This document shows, piece by piece, positions 35,343-43,973 of a stretch of 64,000 nucleotides of DNA. The position numbers and the translations under genes were made by a program. The notes below the pieces were generated by a model, which worked only from the letters and a program-made list of their open reading frames with translations, ran no database searches and was not told where the DNA came from. Origin of the DNA: Proteobacteria bacterium 005FR1 (lineage in GTDB: Bacteria; Pseudomonadota; Gammaproteobacteria; Pseudomonadales; Cellvibrionaceae); the NCBI GenBank assembly GCA_026192395.1, contig WACF01000001.1:490977-554976 (forward strand). The letters run 5' to 3'. Position 1 is the stretch's first letter. Each line of letters opens with the position of its first letter.

Positions 35343-35831
35343 ATGCTAAAGATTGCACCGCTGACGCCAGCCTACCAGCAGCAACTCTGGGAATGGCTGC
35401 ACCTCGCCCTTTGGGACCCGCCCCCGGCACCGCTCCGTCCGCGCGAGGTGCTTGAGTCTCCCGCTGTTCGCATCTACGCGGAGAACTGGGGTCGCACCGG
35501 CGATGTGGGCGTGGTCGGCACCACAGAGCTGGATGGTGGTGAACGAAATATCGGTGCGTGCTGGATGAGAACGCTGCCAGCCGGCTCCGGTCTGGCCTGG
35601 GTCGACGACGCTACGCCCCAACTGGGTATTGCCGTCGAGCCGTGCTATCAGGGCCGCGGCTGGGGGGCGCAGCTGATGCGGGCGGCACTTGAGGCGGCGA
35701 GGGCGGAAGGGTATTCGCAAGTTTCTCTCACGGTGCATCCACAGAATCCGGCCATTGGCATGTATGAGCGCTGCGGTTTCCAAAAGGCCGGCATGCGCAG
35801 CGATTATCATCTGATGATTGCAAAGCTGTAG
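35343..35831 (+). CDS. GNAT family N-acetyltransferase
   Basis: 162-residue acetyl-CoA-dependent acyltransferase. Acetyl-CoA motif A is QGRGWGAQLMRAALEAARAEG with the preceding strand LGIAVEPCY, and motif B ends in PAIGMYERCGFQKAGMR. The substrate is unknown. The start ATG 35343 gives the normal first strand (MLKIAPLTPAYQ). It sits between a DUF1853 gene and a DksA-like gene without clear functional linkage. Confidence 0.88.
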   Translation: MLKIAPLTPAYQQQLWEWLHLALWDPPPAPLRPREVLESPAVRIYAENWGRTGDVGVVGTTELDGGERNIGACWMRTLPAGSGLAWVDDATPQLGIAVEPCYQGRGWGAQLMRAALEAARAEGYSQVSLTVHPQNPAIGMYERCGFQKAGMRSDYHLMIAKL

Positions 35832-35907
35832 GCGGGCACAAGACCAGGCTCTCTGGCCCGGGGGTTGCACCGATTATTCTTTACAGTGACAGCGTGGGAG
35901 AGAATCA

Positions 35908-36285
35908 GTGGATCAGCGCCAAATCGAAGAGTTGCACAGCAGCTTGACGCAGAAAAGACAGAACCTGCGGGAGGCTATCAAGCGCGACAATCAAGAGCTG
36001 GAGCGCCAGCTGAAGCGAGAGGGCAGGGATGACGGCCATCTCGACTTCAACCATCCCGCCGACATGGTCGCCGGGGATCCCGACTATGAAAAAGAACTCA
36101 ATCTCCTGCAACGAGAACGCGATGAACTGGCCCAGGTCAATGAGGCGCTGGAGAGGATCGCCGAAGGCGACTACGGGATTTGTGACGAGTGCGGCCAGGA
36201 GATTGGCTTCGCGCGCCTGACTGCCGTGCCCGAAACCACACATTGCATCAGCTGTCAGGAGGCTTTGGACCGGGCAAGGCATTAG
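35908..36285 (+). CDS. DksA/TraR family zinc-finger protein
   Basis: 125-residue member of the DksA/TraR family. The N-terminal half is a charged helical hairpin (LTQKRQNLREAIKRD...). The C-terminal zinc finger is complete: CDECGQEIGFARL, then CISC, that is Cys-x2-Cys-x17-Cys-x2-Cys. The stretch RIAEGDYGICDECG is the family hallmark. Such proteins bind the RNA polymerase secondary channel, though short members vary in function. The start is GTG 35908 with GGGAGAG upstream. Confidence 0.88.
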   Translation: MDQRQIEELHSSLTQKRQNLREAIKRDNQELERQLKREGRDDGHLDFNHPADMVAGDPDYEKELNLLQRERDELAQVNEALERIAEGDYGICDECGQEIGFARLTAVPETTHCISCQEALDRARH

Positions 36286-36402
36286 CAGGCCAGCGAAACT
36301 GAGGCGAATCAACAAGCGCGCGGCAAAACAGCCAGTTCAACGCAGCGATTACCAGCCGGGATCGTTTCTCCCTGGCCTCCTAGCGACCTTGCCCAACGCT
36401 GA

Positions 36403-37653
36403 TCACAGCGGATGCAGTCGCACCGGCAGCTTCACGTAACCTTTCACGAAGCTCGAATAGGTACGCTCGGGCTCGCCCACGACCTCTACGGTGTGGAATC
36501 GTTTGAGAATCTCTTCCCAGAGTATCCGCAGTTGCATTTCCGCCAGGCGGTTGCCCATGCAGCGGTGAATGCCGAAACCGAATGACAGGTGCTGACGGGC
36601 GTTGGGTCGGTCGATCCAGAATCGGTCCGGCTGGTCGATCACGTCTCCGTCGCGGTTTCCAGAGGCATACCACATGACCACCTTGTCGCCGGCCTTGATC
36701 TGCTTGCCGCCGAGTTCGGTATCCACCAACGCCGTGCGACGCATGTAGGCCAAAGGCGTCTGCCAGCGGATGATTTCCGACACCATGTTCGGAATCACTG
36801 CAGGGTTGTCCCGCAGCTTCTGGTATTCCTCCGGGTTCTCATTCAGAGCTAGCACTCCCCCGGAAATAGAATTTCGGGTAGTGTCGTTGCCGCCAACGAT
36901 CAACAGGATAATGTTGCCGAGAAATTCGTGCGGCGGCATGTTGCGCGTGGATTCACCGTGGGCGAGCATGGAAATCAGATCATTTCGCGGCTCGGAATTG
37001 ACGCGTTCATTCCATAGACGGGTGAAATAATCCAGGCATTCCCCCAGCGGCTCGGCGCGATCTTCATAGGAATCGATTACACCGCCCCCCGGAATGGCCG
37101 TCGCCACATCGGACCAGTAGGTGAGCTTGCGGCGGTCGTCGAACGGAAAATCAAACAAGGTTGCCAGCATCTGCGTGGTCAGTTCGATGCTGACGCGCTC
37201 CACCCAGTCAAATTCCTCGTTCAGCGGCAAGCTATCGAGGATGCTGCAAACGCGTTCGCGGATGATCGGCTCGAGATTTTTGAGGTTCTGGGGCGCAACA
37301 ACGCCCTGGACCGTTCGCCGCTGCACGTCGTGCTTGGGTGGATCCATTGCGATGAACATGGGAAGGTTGTGCTCTTCCGTAATGTCGACGATGCCGATGG
37401 TGGGCTCCGACGAAAAGATATTGTGCGAGGTATCCACCTGCACAATGTCCTTGTATTTCGTCACCGACCAATAGGGTCCAACCGCCGACTCGGGGCAGTA
37501 GTGCACCGGATCGTCACGGCGCAGCCGGGCGAGAAAGGGCAGATACTCGTTGGCTCTCCAGATCCCCGGGTGTGAGAGATCGATTTCTTCCAGCGGCATG
37601 GTCTCCGGGTCGCGGCCGACCATGCTCCAGACTTTTCTTTTGGGCGCGTTCAT
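36403..37653 (-). CDS. Cytochrome P450, CYP153-like alkane/fatty-acid hydroxylase
   Basis: 416-residue soluble bacterial P450. The haem ligand motif is FGFGIHRCMGNRLAE, the oxygen-activation helix reads LIVGGNDTTRN, and ExxR is EIIRW. The VGGNDTTRNSISGGVLAL and HLSFGFGIHRCMGNRLAEMQ stretches match CYP153 enzymes, which hydroxylate the terminal carbon of medium-chain alkanes and related molecules. A 2Fe-2S ferredoxin gene lies 9 bp upstream in the same operon. The ferredoxin reductase gene that usually accompanies CYP153 is absent here. Start ATG 37653. Confidence 0.93.
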   Translation of the reverse strand: MNAPKRKVWSMVGRDPETMPLEEIDLSHPGIWRANEYLPFLARLRRDDPVHYCPESAVGPYWSVTKYKDIVQVDTSHNIFSSEPTIGIVDITEEHNLPMFIAMDPPKHDVQRRTVQGVVAPQNLKNLEPIIRERVCSILDSLPLNEEFDWVERVSIELTTQMLATLFDFPFDDRRKLTYWSDVATAIPGGGVIDSYEDRAEPLGECLDYFTRLWNERVNSEPRNDLISMLAHGESTRNMPPHEFLGNIILLIVGGNDTTRNSISGGVLALNENPEEYQKLRDNPAVIPNMVSEIIRWQTPLAYMRRTALVDTELGGKQIKAGDKVVMWYASGNRDGDVIDQPDRFWIDRPNARQHLSFGFGIHRCMGNRLAEMQLRILWEEILKRFHTVEVVGEPERTYSSFVKGYVKLPVRLHPL

Positions 37654-37662
37654 GATGCCCCC

Positions 37663-37983
37663 CTAGAACTGAAATTCAGGCGTGGTGACCACCAGCCCGT
37701 CCAGCTCGTCGCTGACCTGAATCTGGCAAGCGAGCCGGGAGTTGGGGCGACGATCATTGCTGACACTGAGCATGCCGTCTTCACAATCCTGAACAGGGCC
37801 GACTTTGTCGAGCCACTTCTCGTCGACAAAGACGTGACAGGTCGCGCAGGCACAGGCGCCGCCACAGTCGGCATCGATGCCGGGAATGCCGTTGCCGATT
37901 GCTGCTTCCATCACGGATTCGCCGGGCTGAGCTTCGACCACCCGCTCGGTACCGTTGTGCTCAATGAAATGGATTTTTGCCAT
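37663..37983 (-). CDS. 2Fe-2S ferredoxin, P450 partner
   Basis: 106-residue adrenodoxin/putidaredoxin-type ferredoxin. Cluster ligands are in [16 protein letters not shown] (Cys-x5-Cys-x2-Cys) and RLACQI. ATG 37983 gives [11 protein letters not shown], the normal start. It is the first gene of a two-gene operon with the CYP153-like P450 and should deliver electrons to it. A ferredoxin reductase must come from elsewhere in the genome. Confidence 0.94.
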   Translation of the reverse strand: MAKIHFIEHNGTERVVEAQPGESVMEAAIGNGIPGIDADCGGACACATCHVFVDEKWLDKVGPVQDCEDGMLSVSNDRRPNSRLACQIQVSDELDGLVVTTPEFQF

Positions 37984-38128
37984 GACTACCTTCACCAGAC
38001 TTTGTGGATCTTCTGTTTGGGGGCGCAACCTTATCAAGATGAGGGGGCAATACAAAGTGCTGTCTTTGACTGATGAGTCCCGGCAAACCGCGGGCTCGCC
38101 GGTTATGTTCCGCTAACTGGCAGGGTGG

Positions 38129-38154
38129 CGCCGCCCCCCGGTTCGGGAGCGGCG
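38129..38154. other. G+C-rich hairpin downstream of the VWA/PKD lipoprotein gene
   Basis: CGCCGC (38129-38134) pairs with GCGGCG (38149-38154), with a C/G-rich inner stem and a short GGTT-type loop. It lies about 50 bp beyond the lipoprotein stop on the minus strand and could mark its transcript end; there is no T run on that strand. Confidence 0.4.
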
Positions 38155-38204
38155 TTCTTTGCCGGGGGGAGGATGGGCGGCGCGCGAGATGCCGCAGCCA
38201 GAGC

Positions 38205-41200
38205 TCAGGGACTACAGAGATCGCCGTCACGGCTGTGATCGCTACCGATGGCGATCAGCACCTGGTCGAAGTCGCTGGCCTGAGCGTCGCTCGCCCGCAC
38301 CTGCAGCACATAGCTGCCGTAGCGGTCCGGCGTGAACGAAGCGTCGGCGCTCCGCCGCCCGGCAATATCACTGGAGTCCAAGGCGCTATTGTCGGGTACG
38401 GAGACGAACTGCCAGGAGAAGCTGGTCGGCGAGCCCTCAGGATCGGTGCTGCCGCTCGCGTTCAGGGAGATGGGCGCGCACTCGCTCAGCCGCTGATTGC
38501 TTCCAGCATCTGCGTTGGGAGCCGCATCCGACTCTGCCACCAGGATCGAAATAGTGTCCGTATCCACCCCGTCCGCGGTTCCGTCGCTAACCTCCAGCTC
38601 GACGATGAACTCGCCACTCACATCCGGGCTGAAACTGGCAGCCGACGTGTTCGCGCCGGCAATGGCGGCATCGTCCAGCGAGCTGGCTGCGGGCTGGCTC
38701 ACCAGCCGCCACCGGTAGCTCAGGGGCATGGGCCCGTCATCGACATCGAAACTGGCACTGCCATCGAGCTCCACCAGTTGTGATAGCTGCGCATGCTGAT
38801 CGGCGCCGGCACGGGCGTTGGGGGGCGTGTTGCCGGAGAAGGCGCGCACGGTCACGCGGTCCTGCACGCTTTCGACCACCCCGTCGTTGACGATCAGACC
38901 CAGCACATAGGTGCCGAGCAGCGGGTTCTCCGCGCTTTCCGAGATCTTGGAATTGAAGAAGCTGTCGACGAACACCGGATCATTCGCCTCGGTGACTTCA
39001 TAGGACCGCGCGATCAACCCGGCTCGTAATACCTGCGCCTGAAGGCTACGTGGATGTCCTGTGTCCGGATCGCTCAGGGCCTCGAGGGTGGCGTCTGCGT
39101 CGAAGCGGTTGCTGCCTGGCTGCAAGCGGTCAGCGTCCGGATCTCCGTACTGGTCGAAAGATGGATCGTCCTGCGGGTTGATCAGCAAGTCGACGAAGGC
39201 GCTGTGATCAATCAGTAGCTTCGCCGTGCGATCGATTTCATCTTGCCAAGCCTGTGCTGCTTCGGTGGAGATGTCCTCGGGCGGTTCGTACTCTTCATCC
39301 ACATCGCTGTATGGACCATCCGAGTTTTCGTCGGTAACGAGGATGAGATTCCGGCGTGCGTTGGCGCGGAATTCGAGGCCGGTCAAGGGCTCGGAAACCA
39401 AAGTCGGATCGGCCAGCACCGTGCGCAGTGCTTCAAGTCCGGCCTCGCGTTGTTCCTTCCCGTTGAGGCTGCTCGTGTCGATGCCGTCAAAGGCCGCAAT
39501 CACCTCGTCGGCAACATCCGCCTGGGTAGTGCTCTCGGTAAAGCCCAATTCCACGCGCAGCGTTGTCGTGCCCAAGGGCCGCTCATCGAAGGTGACCACG
39601 GCAAAGCGCGCATCCACCTTGCTTTGTGCGTCGCTGAGATTTTCCACAAAGGCGCGCAGGCCATTGCGGACCACCTCAATTTCGTCGGCCATGGAGTGGC
39701 TGCCGTCGATTACGAAAACGAAATCCACCATTGTGGGAATGACCACCGCCTGATCCGGCACAAAGCTCGGATTGGGGGTAAGCCGGCCGACGATGTCGTT
39801 GTCGTTAATTTCACTTTCCGGCGAGATATCGATGAAACTCCAGCGGTAGCTGAGACGATCGCCATCCAGGTCGAAGGATTCGCTGCCATCGAGCGTCACC
39901 CGGTTTCCAGCGGCGACGTTCTGGTCCGGACCCGCATCCGCGACTGGCGGGGTGTTATCTTCCGGATCGGTTGGATCGGTCGGATCGGTTGGATCGGTCG
40001 GATCGGTCGGATCGGTCGGATCAGTCGGATCAGTCGGATCGGTCGGATCGGTCGGGTCAGTCGGATCAGTCGGATCAGTCGGATCAGTCGGATCAGTCGG
40101 ATCAGTCGGATCAGTCGGATCAGTAGGGTCCGTGGGATCGATCGGCGTTGGATCATCGCAAATCAGTCTGGACTCGTCGAGGTTATCCTCGAATTCCCGA
40201 TCAACCGGCGCAAAGGGCAGGGCCTGTCCCCGGCGCGGTTGAGCCAGAGCCAGTTCGGTGTAAACCAGATCACTGCTTGATTCCACTACGGGCAGACGGC
40301 TATCGGTTCGGGGGTTGTAAACCCAGATGCCATATTCGCTGCTCACCTGGCCTTGGCGACCCTGATCACAAAAAGCATTCACACCGTTTTCCTGGGTGGC
40401 GCATTGCGACCAGCTCACCAGCAATCGCGAACTTCCGTCGCGGTAGGGCGCCACCGCGCTGTACCAGCCATCGGGAGAAGCCTGACTGGGATAGAGGTTC
40501 ACCTCCGGCGTCAGCAGCGGATTCGGGGACAGCTCGCCGAACACACGGTTATTGCTGGCGCTGGCGGGATCGCCGAGCTTGACGACGCTGCCGCCCTGGT
40601 GTTCGTTGTAGAAATGTTTCATCACTCCGACCAGATATCCGTCCTGATCCTGCGCCAGCTTGTCGAAGTGCACGAATTCTTCATCGGAACCGAACAACGT
40701 AACAGTTTCATAGAGCTGCTGCAGTTGTTCGCTGTCCGGATCGATGGCGAGCAGGGTGTAATGATTGCTGGGCAAGGCCATGCCCAACGGCGTCTCGATG
40801 GCGAACTCGCATAACTGCTCTTCGCTCCAAGGCTGCGGGCTTTCAAGTCCCGTGGGGTAGTCTGTGGTGAACAGCGAGTCGTGATCGACGCTCCCGACCG
40901 GTGTCGGCGATGTGCTCGTGTCACAGGATGGCAACAATTGATAGCTGCGCGACCAACGCAGAAAGGCCACGCGGCCATCCTCCAGGCTTGTGGTTTCCAC
41001 GTCGTGATTGTTGCCGAAAGTGAGCTGAACGATGTCGTCACCTTCTGCACTCATCCTGTGAAGCAGGGAAGGGCTTTGGGCGGGCCCGATCTTGTAGCAG
41101 TTTTCGCCGAGATCATCGTCAGGTTGTTCTGGACCGCGGTTCGGATTGCCGGCTGCCCGATCCGAGGAAAAAACGATGCGCCCATCCGCAGTGTAGGTGG

Positions 41201-41723
41201 GGTTGGTATCCTCGCCCTCGTTGGCGATGGCGTCGTCGCGAATGACGCGCCGCAGTTTGCGGTCGCCGATATCGTATTCGAAGATATTCCAGGTGTGATC
41301 GCTCGGATGGTCCTGCGGGCCGCGAGCGGCGAACAGCAGTCGTTTGCCATCGTCGGAAACGCTCAAGTCCTTCACATCGTAGTCGCTGCTACCCAGGAAA
41401 CCGGCAAGAACTTCCCACTGTTTTGCTTGCGTATCCAGGCTGGAGCGATGAATCAGTCGCGCTCCGGGATTGTAGGCGTAAGGCGCCACCAGATCCTGTG
41501 GGGCCTCTGTTCGGCTGGCCAGGGATTTTTCAAAAACATCCATTCCCTTGGCTGCACTGGCGGCGATGCTGCGCTCAACGAAAACGAATTCCGTATCCCC
41601 GGTGAGACTCTGGGTCTGATTCCCGCCATCGTCACTGCCACCGCCGCCACCGCAGCCAGACAAGATCGCAGCCAATAACAACACAACAGAGTGGAAACTC
41701 GGTCGAAAAGAAAACGTGCGCAT
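38205..41723 (-). CDS. Large lipoprotein: beta-propeller, Pro-Thr-Asp repeat, VWA domain nested in a PKD domain, two more PKD domains
   Basis: 1172 residues. Lipobox LSGC (Cys24) is followed by a Gly-rich linker. Residues about 95-450 have PD40/WD40-like blades (LSVSDDGKRLLFAAR, PTYTADGRIVFSSDRAAG). Residues 528-587 are about 20 Asp-Pro-Thr repeats. A PKD-like domain starts at ~590 (PVADAGPDQNV) but is interrupted at ~660 by a VWA domain with an intact MIDAS start (VFVIDGSHSMADE, later LVTDENSDG). The last PKD strands (GTYVLGLIVNDGVVES) appear near 937. Two further PKD domains follow to the C-terminus. It probably faces outward as an adhesive or sensory protein. It lies 150 bp downstream of the ExbBD operon on the same strand. 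Confidence 0.85.
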   Translation of the reverse strand: MRTFSFRPSFHSVVLLLAAILSGCGGGGGSDDGGNQTQSLTGDTEFVFVERSIAASAAKGMDVFEKSLASRTEAPQDLVAPYAYNPGARLIHRSSLDTQAKQWEVLAGFLGSSDYDVKDLSVSDDGKRLLFAARGPQDHPSDHTWNIFEYDIGDRKLRRVIRDDAIANEGEDTNPTYTADGRIVFSSDRAAGNPNRGPEQPDDDLGENCYKIGPAQSPSLLHRMSAEGDDIVQLTFGNNHDVETTSLEDGRVAFLRWSRSYQLLPSCDTSTSPTPVGSVDHDSLFTTDYPTGLESPQPWSEEQLCEFAIETPLGMALPSNHYTLLAIDPDSEQLQQLYETVTLFGSDEEFVHFDKLAQDQDGYLVGVMKHFYNEHQGGSVVKLGDPASASNNRVFGELSPNPLLTPEVNLYPSQASPDGWYSAVAPYRDGSSRLLVSWSQCATQENGVNAFCDQGRQGQVSSEYGIWVYNPRTDSRLPVVESSSDLVYTELALAQPRRGQALPFAPVDREFEDNLDESRLICDDPTPIDPTDPTDPTDPTDPTDPTDPTDPTDPTDPTDPTDPTDPTDPTDPTDPTDPTDPTDPTDPEDNTPPVADAGPDQNVAAGNRVTLDGSESFDLDGDRLSYRWSFIDISPESEINDNDIVGRLTPNPSFVPDQAVVIPTMVDFVFVIDGSHSMADEIEVVRNGLRAFVENLSDAQSKVDARFAVVTFDERPLGTTTLRVELGFTESTTQADVADEVIAAFDGIDTSSLNGKEQREAGLEALRTVLADPTLVSEPLTGLEFRANARRNLILVTDENSDGPYSDVDEEYEPPEDISTEAAQAWQDEIDRTAKLLIDHSAFVDLLINPQDDPSFDQYGDPDADRLQPGSNRFDADATLEALSDPDTGHPRSLQAQVLRAGLIARSYEVTEANDPVFVDSFFNSKISESAENPLLGTYVLGLIVNDGVVESVQDRVTVRAFSGNTPPNARAGADQHAQLSQLVELDGSASFDVDDGPMPLSYRWRLVSQPAASSLDDAAIAGANTSAASFSPDVSGEFIVELEVSDGTADGVDTDTISILVAESDAAPNADAGSNQRLSECAPISLNASGSTDPEGSPTSFSWQFVSVPDNSALDSSDIAGRRSADASFTPDRYGSYVLQVRASDAQASDFDQVLIAIGSDHSRDGDLCSP
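39963..40142 (-). repeat. 9-bp tandem repeat (20 units) encoding Asp-Pro-Thr
   Basis: On the plus strand the unit is CGGATCRGT: 18 near-identical copies (39963-40124) plus two diverged copies. It lies inside the VWA/PKD lipoprotein gene and stays in frame, so gain or loss of units changes linker length without frameshift. Cluster-wise variation (a block of CGGATCGGT, then mostly CGGATCAGT) suggests recent slippage expansion. Confidence 0.95.
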
Positions 41724-41873
41724 AAATTAGCACCGTCCCTAAGCAATCTGGTTCGAGAACAATGATCGATCGGGGTCAGAGATCTGCGATTGCAGCTGAA
41801 CCCGTGGAGACTTAAGAGCGTGCACCGGTCAGGGTAGGGCAGGCAGCTCCCTCATGCGAAGCTGCCACCGTCC

Positions 41874-42842
41874 TCAACTCGGCAGGAACGAAAAGGCGTA
41901 TTCAACGGCGGTGGGAGAAACCTCCTTCGCGCCGAAATTGATTCCGCGTATCCGTTCGAGAATTGTGTTTTCGAGATCACGCAGGCCCAGTTCACTGTTC
42001 ACCAGTTCAAGTTCCGACACAGTGCCGTCCGGCTCGATCACGAGTCGGAAGATAAACTTGCCTGCCAGTTGCGGGTTCTGATTGAGCGCCTGCAGATAGA
42101 GCGCATACACCCGGCTCTTTGCCGCTTCGAAAGTGCGGCGAATGCTTTCCATATCACGGCTGCCAGCCTGCCCCGAGAGGTAGCTGATCTGACTGCCACC
42201 CGGATCATCCGAATAGGTGGTCGCCTGAACGGGAACCCCCCGGTAGTCAGACAAGGAGACATTGTCCTGCCTCACCACCTGATCAGTTTGCACACCTTGG
42301 CTGCGCTGTGCGGCGACATTAACGCCGAATTTATCGCGGGTGCTGTATTCCTGCTTGCCAAGCTCGCTCTTGCTGACGTTTTTGCGCTGCAGTTTCGCGA
42401 CGCTTACCGATCCTCGCATTGCGTTCAACTGGTTGCTCAGATTTGCAAGGCCCGCGTCGCGCATCACGGACTCCCTGTCCGGCGGCTCCGCTTTCGGGGG
42501 TGGAGCCGGCGGGCGTTCGGCGATGGCGCGCGATTCGGGCTGCGGCTCCGGTTTCGGCTGCGGCTTGGGCGCGGGAGGCGGCGGCTCCACCACTGGCTGC
42601 GGCTGGGGCTGCGGTTCCGGCTCCGGCTGAATGGGATCAAGGACGACTTTGGTTCGGGTTACCTTGTCTTCAGGAGCCACATCCGATTCGAAAATCGGCA
42701 GCCAAGGAATGGTGACTGCGAACAAGGTGATCACCACCAATGCGGCCGTCAGCAGTTTTTTGAAACGCTGCTCCTGTTCCGGGTTGTCCTGCCACGGCAG
42801 GTCCAGGTCCAGTGCGCGGGGTTCGTAATTGGCGAACTGCAT
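41874..42842 (-). CDS. TonB-like AgmX/PglI-type protein
   Basis: 322 residues: a cytoplasmic N-terminus, one membrane helix (LLTAALVVITLFAVTIPWL), a long Pro/Glu/Gln-rich spacer (PEPEPQPQPQPVVEPPPP...), then a C-terminal domain of the TonB/AgmX-PglI type (LAGKFIFRLVIEPDGTVSELELV...LRDLENTILERIRGINF). Such proteins span the periplasm and transmit force from an ExbB/ExbD (TolQR) motor. It is the last gene of the ExbB-ExbD-ExbD block, 16 bp after the second ExbD. AgmX/PglI relatives in Myxococcus belong to the gliding machinery. Confidence 0.88.
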   Translation of the reverse strand: MQFANYEPRALDLDLPWQDNPEQEQRFKKLLTAALVVITLFAVTIPWLPIFESDVAPEDKVTRTKVVLDPIQPEPEPQPQPQPVVEPPPPAPKPQPKPEPQPESRAIAERPPAPPPKAEPPDRESVMRDAGLANLSNQLNAMRGSVSVAKLQRKNVSKSELGKQEYSTRDKFGVNVAAQRSQGVQTDQVVRQDNVSLSDYRGVPVQATTYSDDPGGSQISYLSGQAGSRDMESIRRTFEAAKSRVYALYLQALNQNPQLAGKFIFRLVIEPDGTVSELELVNSELGLRDLENTILERIRGINFGAKEVSPTAVEYAFSFLPS

Positions 42843-42858
42843 AATCTACCTTTCCCTT

Positions 42859-43428
42859 CTATTCACGGATCCGCGACTCACTGGCACGCGCAAGGTCGGC
42901 AAGGGCAGGGACAGGTTCCTCGGTTGCTGCCGGATCGGGGGCGGCGACCCGATTGACGGCCAGGGCAATCTCGCGGAAGTCGGCGAGGCGGCAAGTCGCC
43001 ATCACTGTTTTCAGCAGCCCATACGGCACTGCGTGATCACCCATGATCGTCAGAGACAGGCCGTTTTCCTTTTCGTAGGCGTTGACTTCGCCCTTGCGTT
43101 CGCGATAACTGGTCAGCGCCTCGGCCAGGGCTGGAATAGAACCTCTGGATTCTTCAAGTTCTTCGGGCGAAAGCTCGTCGAGGCGCACGAGCAATTTGTC
43201 GCCCAGCCAGATGGCTTCCTCGTCGATCATTACCACCAGGTCGTTATGGGGCGCACTGCTCGCATGCGAGTCGGGGAGGGTGACGAATTTCGCGCTTTCA
43301 AGTTTTTCCGCTTCTCCGGAGTTGAGCAGCAGGAAGAAAACCAGAATGGTGAAGATGTCCATCAGCGCCACCAGGTTCAGCTTTGCACTGGGAGCGGGCT
43401 TTTTGTATTGAAAGGCAGACTGCAACAT
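42859..43428 (-). CDS. ExbD/TolR family motor protein 1 (downstream copy)
   Basis: 189-residue proton-channel partner of an ExbB/TolQ protein. It has an N-terminal helix with the family pattern LNLVALMDIFTILVFFLLLNSGE, including the essential membrane Asp in LMDIF, then a periplasmic domain. It is longer than TolR (about 140) and has a C-terminal extension rich in Pro/Ala/Glu. It lies 3 bp after the other ExbD gene; the two presumably form a heterodimeric or alternative stator. Confidence 0.9.
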   Translation of the reverse strand: MLQSAFQYKKPAPSAKLNLVALMDIFTILVFFLLLNSGEAEKLESAKFVTLPDSHASSAPHNDLVVMIDEEAIWLGDKLLVRLDELSPEELEESRGSIPALAEALTSYRERKGEVNAYEKENGLSLTIMGDHAVPYGLLKTVMATCRLADFREIALAVNRVAAPDPAATEEPVPALADLARASESRIRE

Positions 43429-43431
43429 AAT

Positions 43432-43932
43432 CTAGCTCGCATCTCCCAGAGAGATTTCTGGAAACAATTCCACTTCCACCACATTTGCCGCCACCACGGT
43501 ACGATAGGACTTGACCGCGTCCATCGTCGATACCAGATCCTGGTAGGCCAGATCCTGCGCGGCGAGCACTACGACATCACGTCTGTCCGAAAGCTGGTTT
43601 TTTATCTCCTGCATCACCGCGGACAAGGTCAGATAGTCGTAAGCCTGACCTGCTTCGGTTTCCAGCAGCGGCACCTGCTTGACCAGATTGCCCCGATCCG
43701 GGTAGTAGACGGAAAAGCCTTCATTAGTAACCATCACCTCCAGTTTCGCCTGGGATTCCGCGCTGGCGACGCTGCCCCCGGTAAGCTCGGGCAGTTCGAT
43801 TTCATGCACGGCCAACTGCGTGAAAGTGAGGCTGAGCAGCAGCACCGGCACCAGCACGATCATCAGGTTCATGAAGCTGGTGATGTCCAGTTCTGCGTTG
43901 TCGGTCGGTCTATGTTTGTAGCGAAAGGCCAT
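43432..43932 (-). CDS. ExbD/TolR family motor protein 2 (upstream copy)
   Basis: 166 residues with the TolR-type N-terminus (AELDITSFMNLMIVLVPVLLLSLTF). The position corresponding to the membrane Asp reads Ser-Phe-Met-Asn (SFMNLM) rather than Met-Asp, so the protonatable Asp appears replaced by Asn. In Myxococcus the paired TolR homologues AglQ/AglS also divide roles. A C-terminal periplasmic domain follows (VVVLAAQDLAYQDLVSTMDAVKSY). It lies between the ExbB and the other ExbD genes. Confidence 0.88.
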   Translation of the reverse strand: MAFRYKHRPTDNAELDITSFMNLMIVLVPVLLLSLTFTQLAVHEIELPELTGGSVASAESQAKLEVMVTNEGFSVYYPDRGNLVKQVPLLETEAGQAYDYLTLSAVMQEIKNQLSDRRDVVVLAAQDLAYQDLVSTMDAVKSYRTVVAANVVEVELFPEISLGDAS

Positions 43933-43973
43933 GTTTCACATCCTTGTCGTCGCCAGAGACTATCGAGACGTTT

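Noticed and set aside
39963-40142. CRISPR-like short regular repeats
   Set aside because: The units are contiguous 9-mers without spacers and encode Asp-Pro-Thr in frame inside a lipoprotein gene.
41842-41866. GGCAGCT...AGCTGCC hairpin as terminator of the ExbBD operon
   Set aside because: Only a 7-bp stem with an 11-nt loop and no T run; too weak to decide whether the lipoprotein gene downstream shares the transcript.
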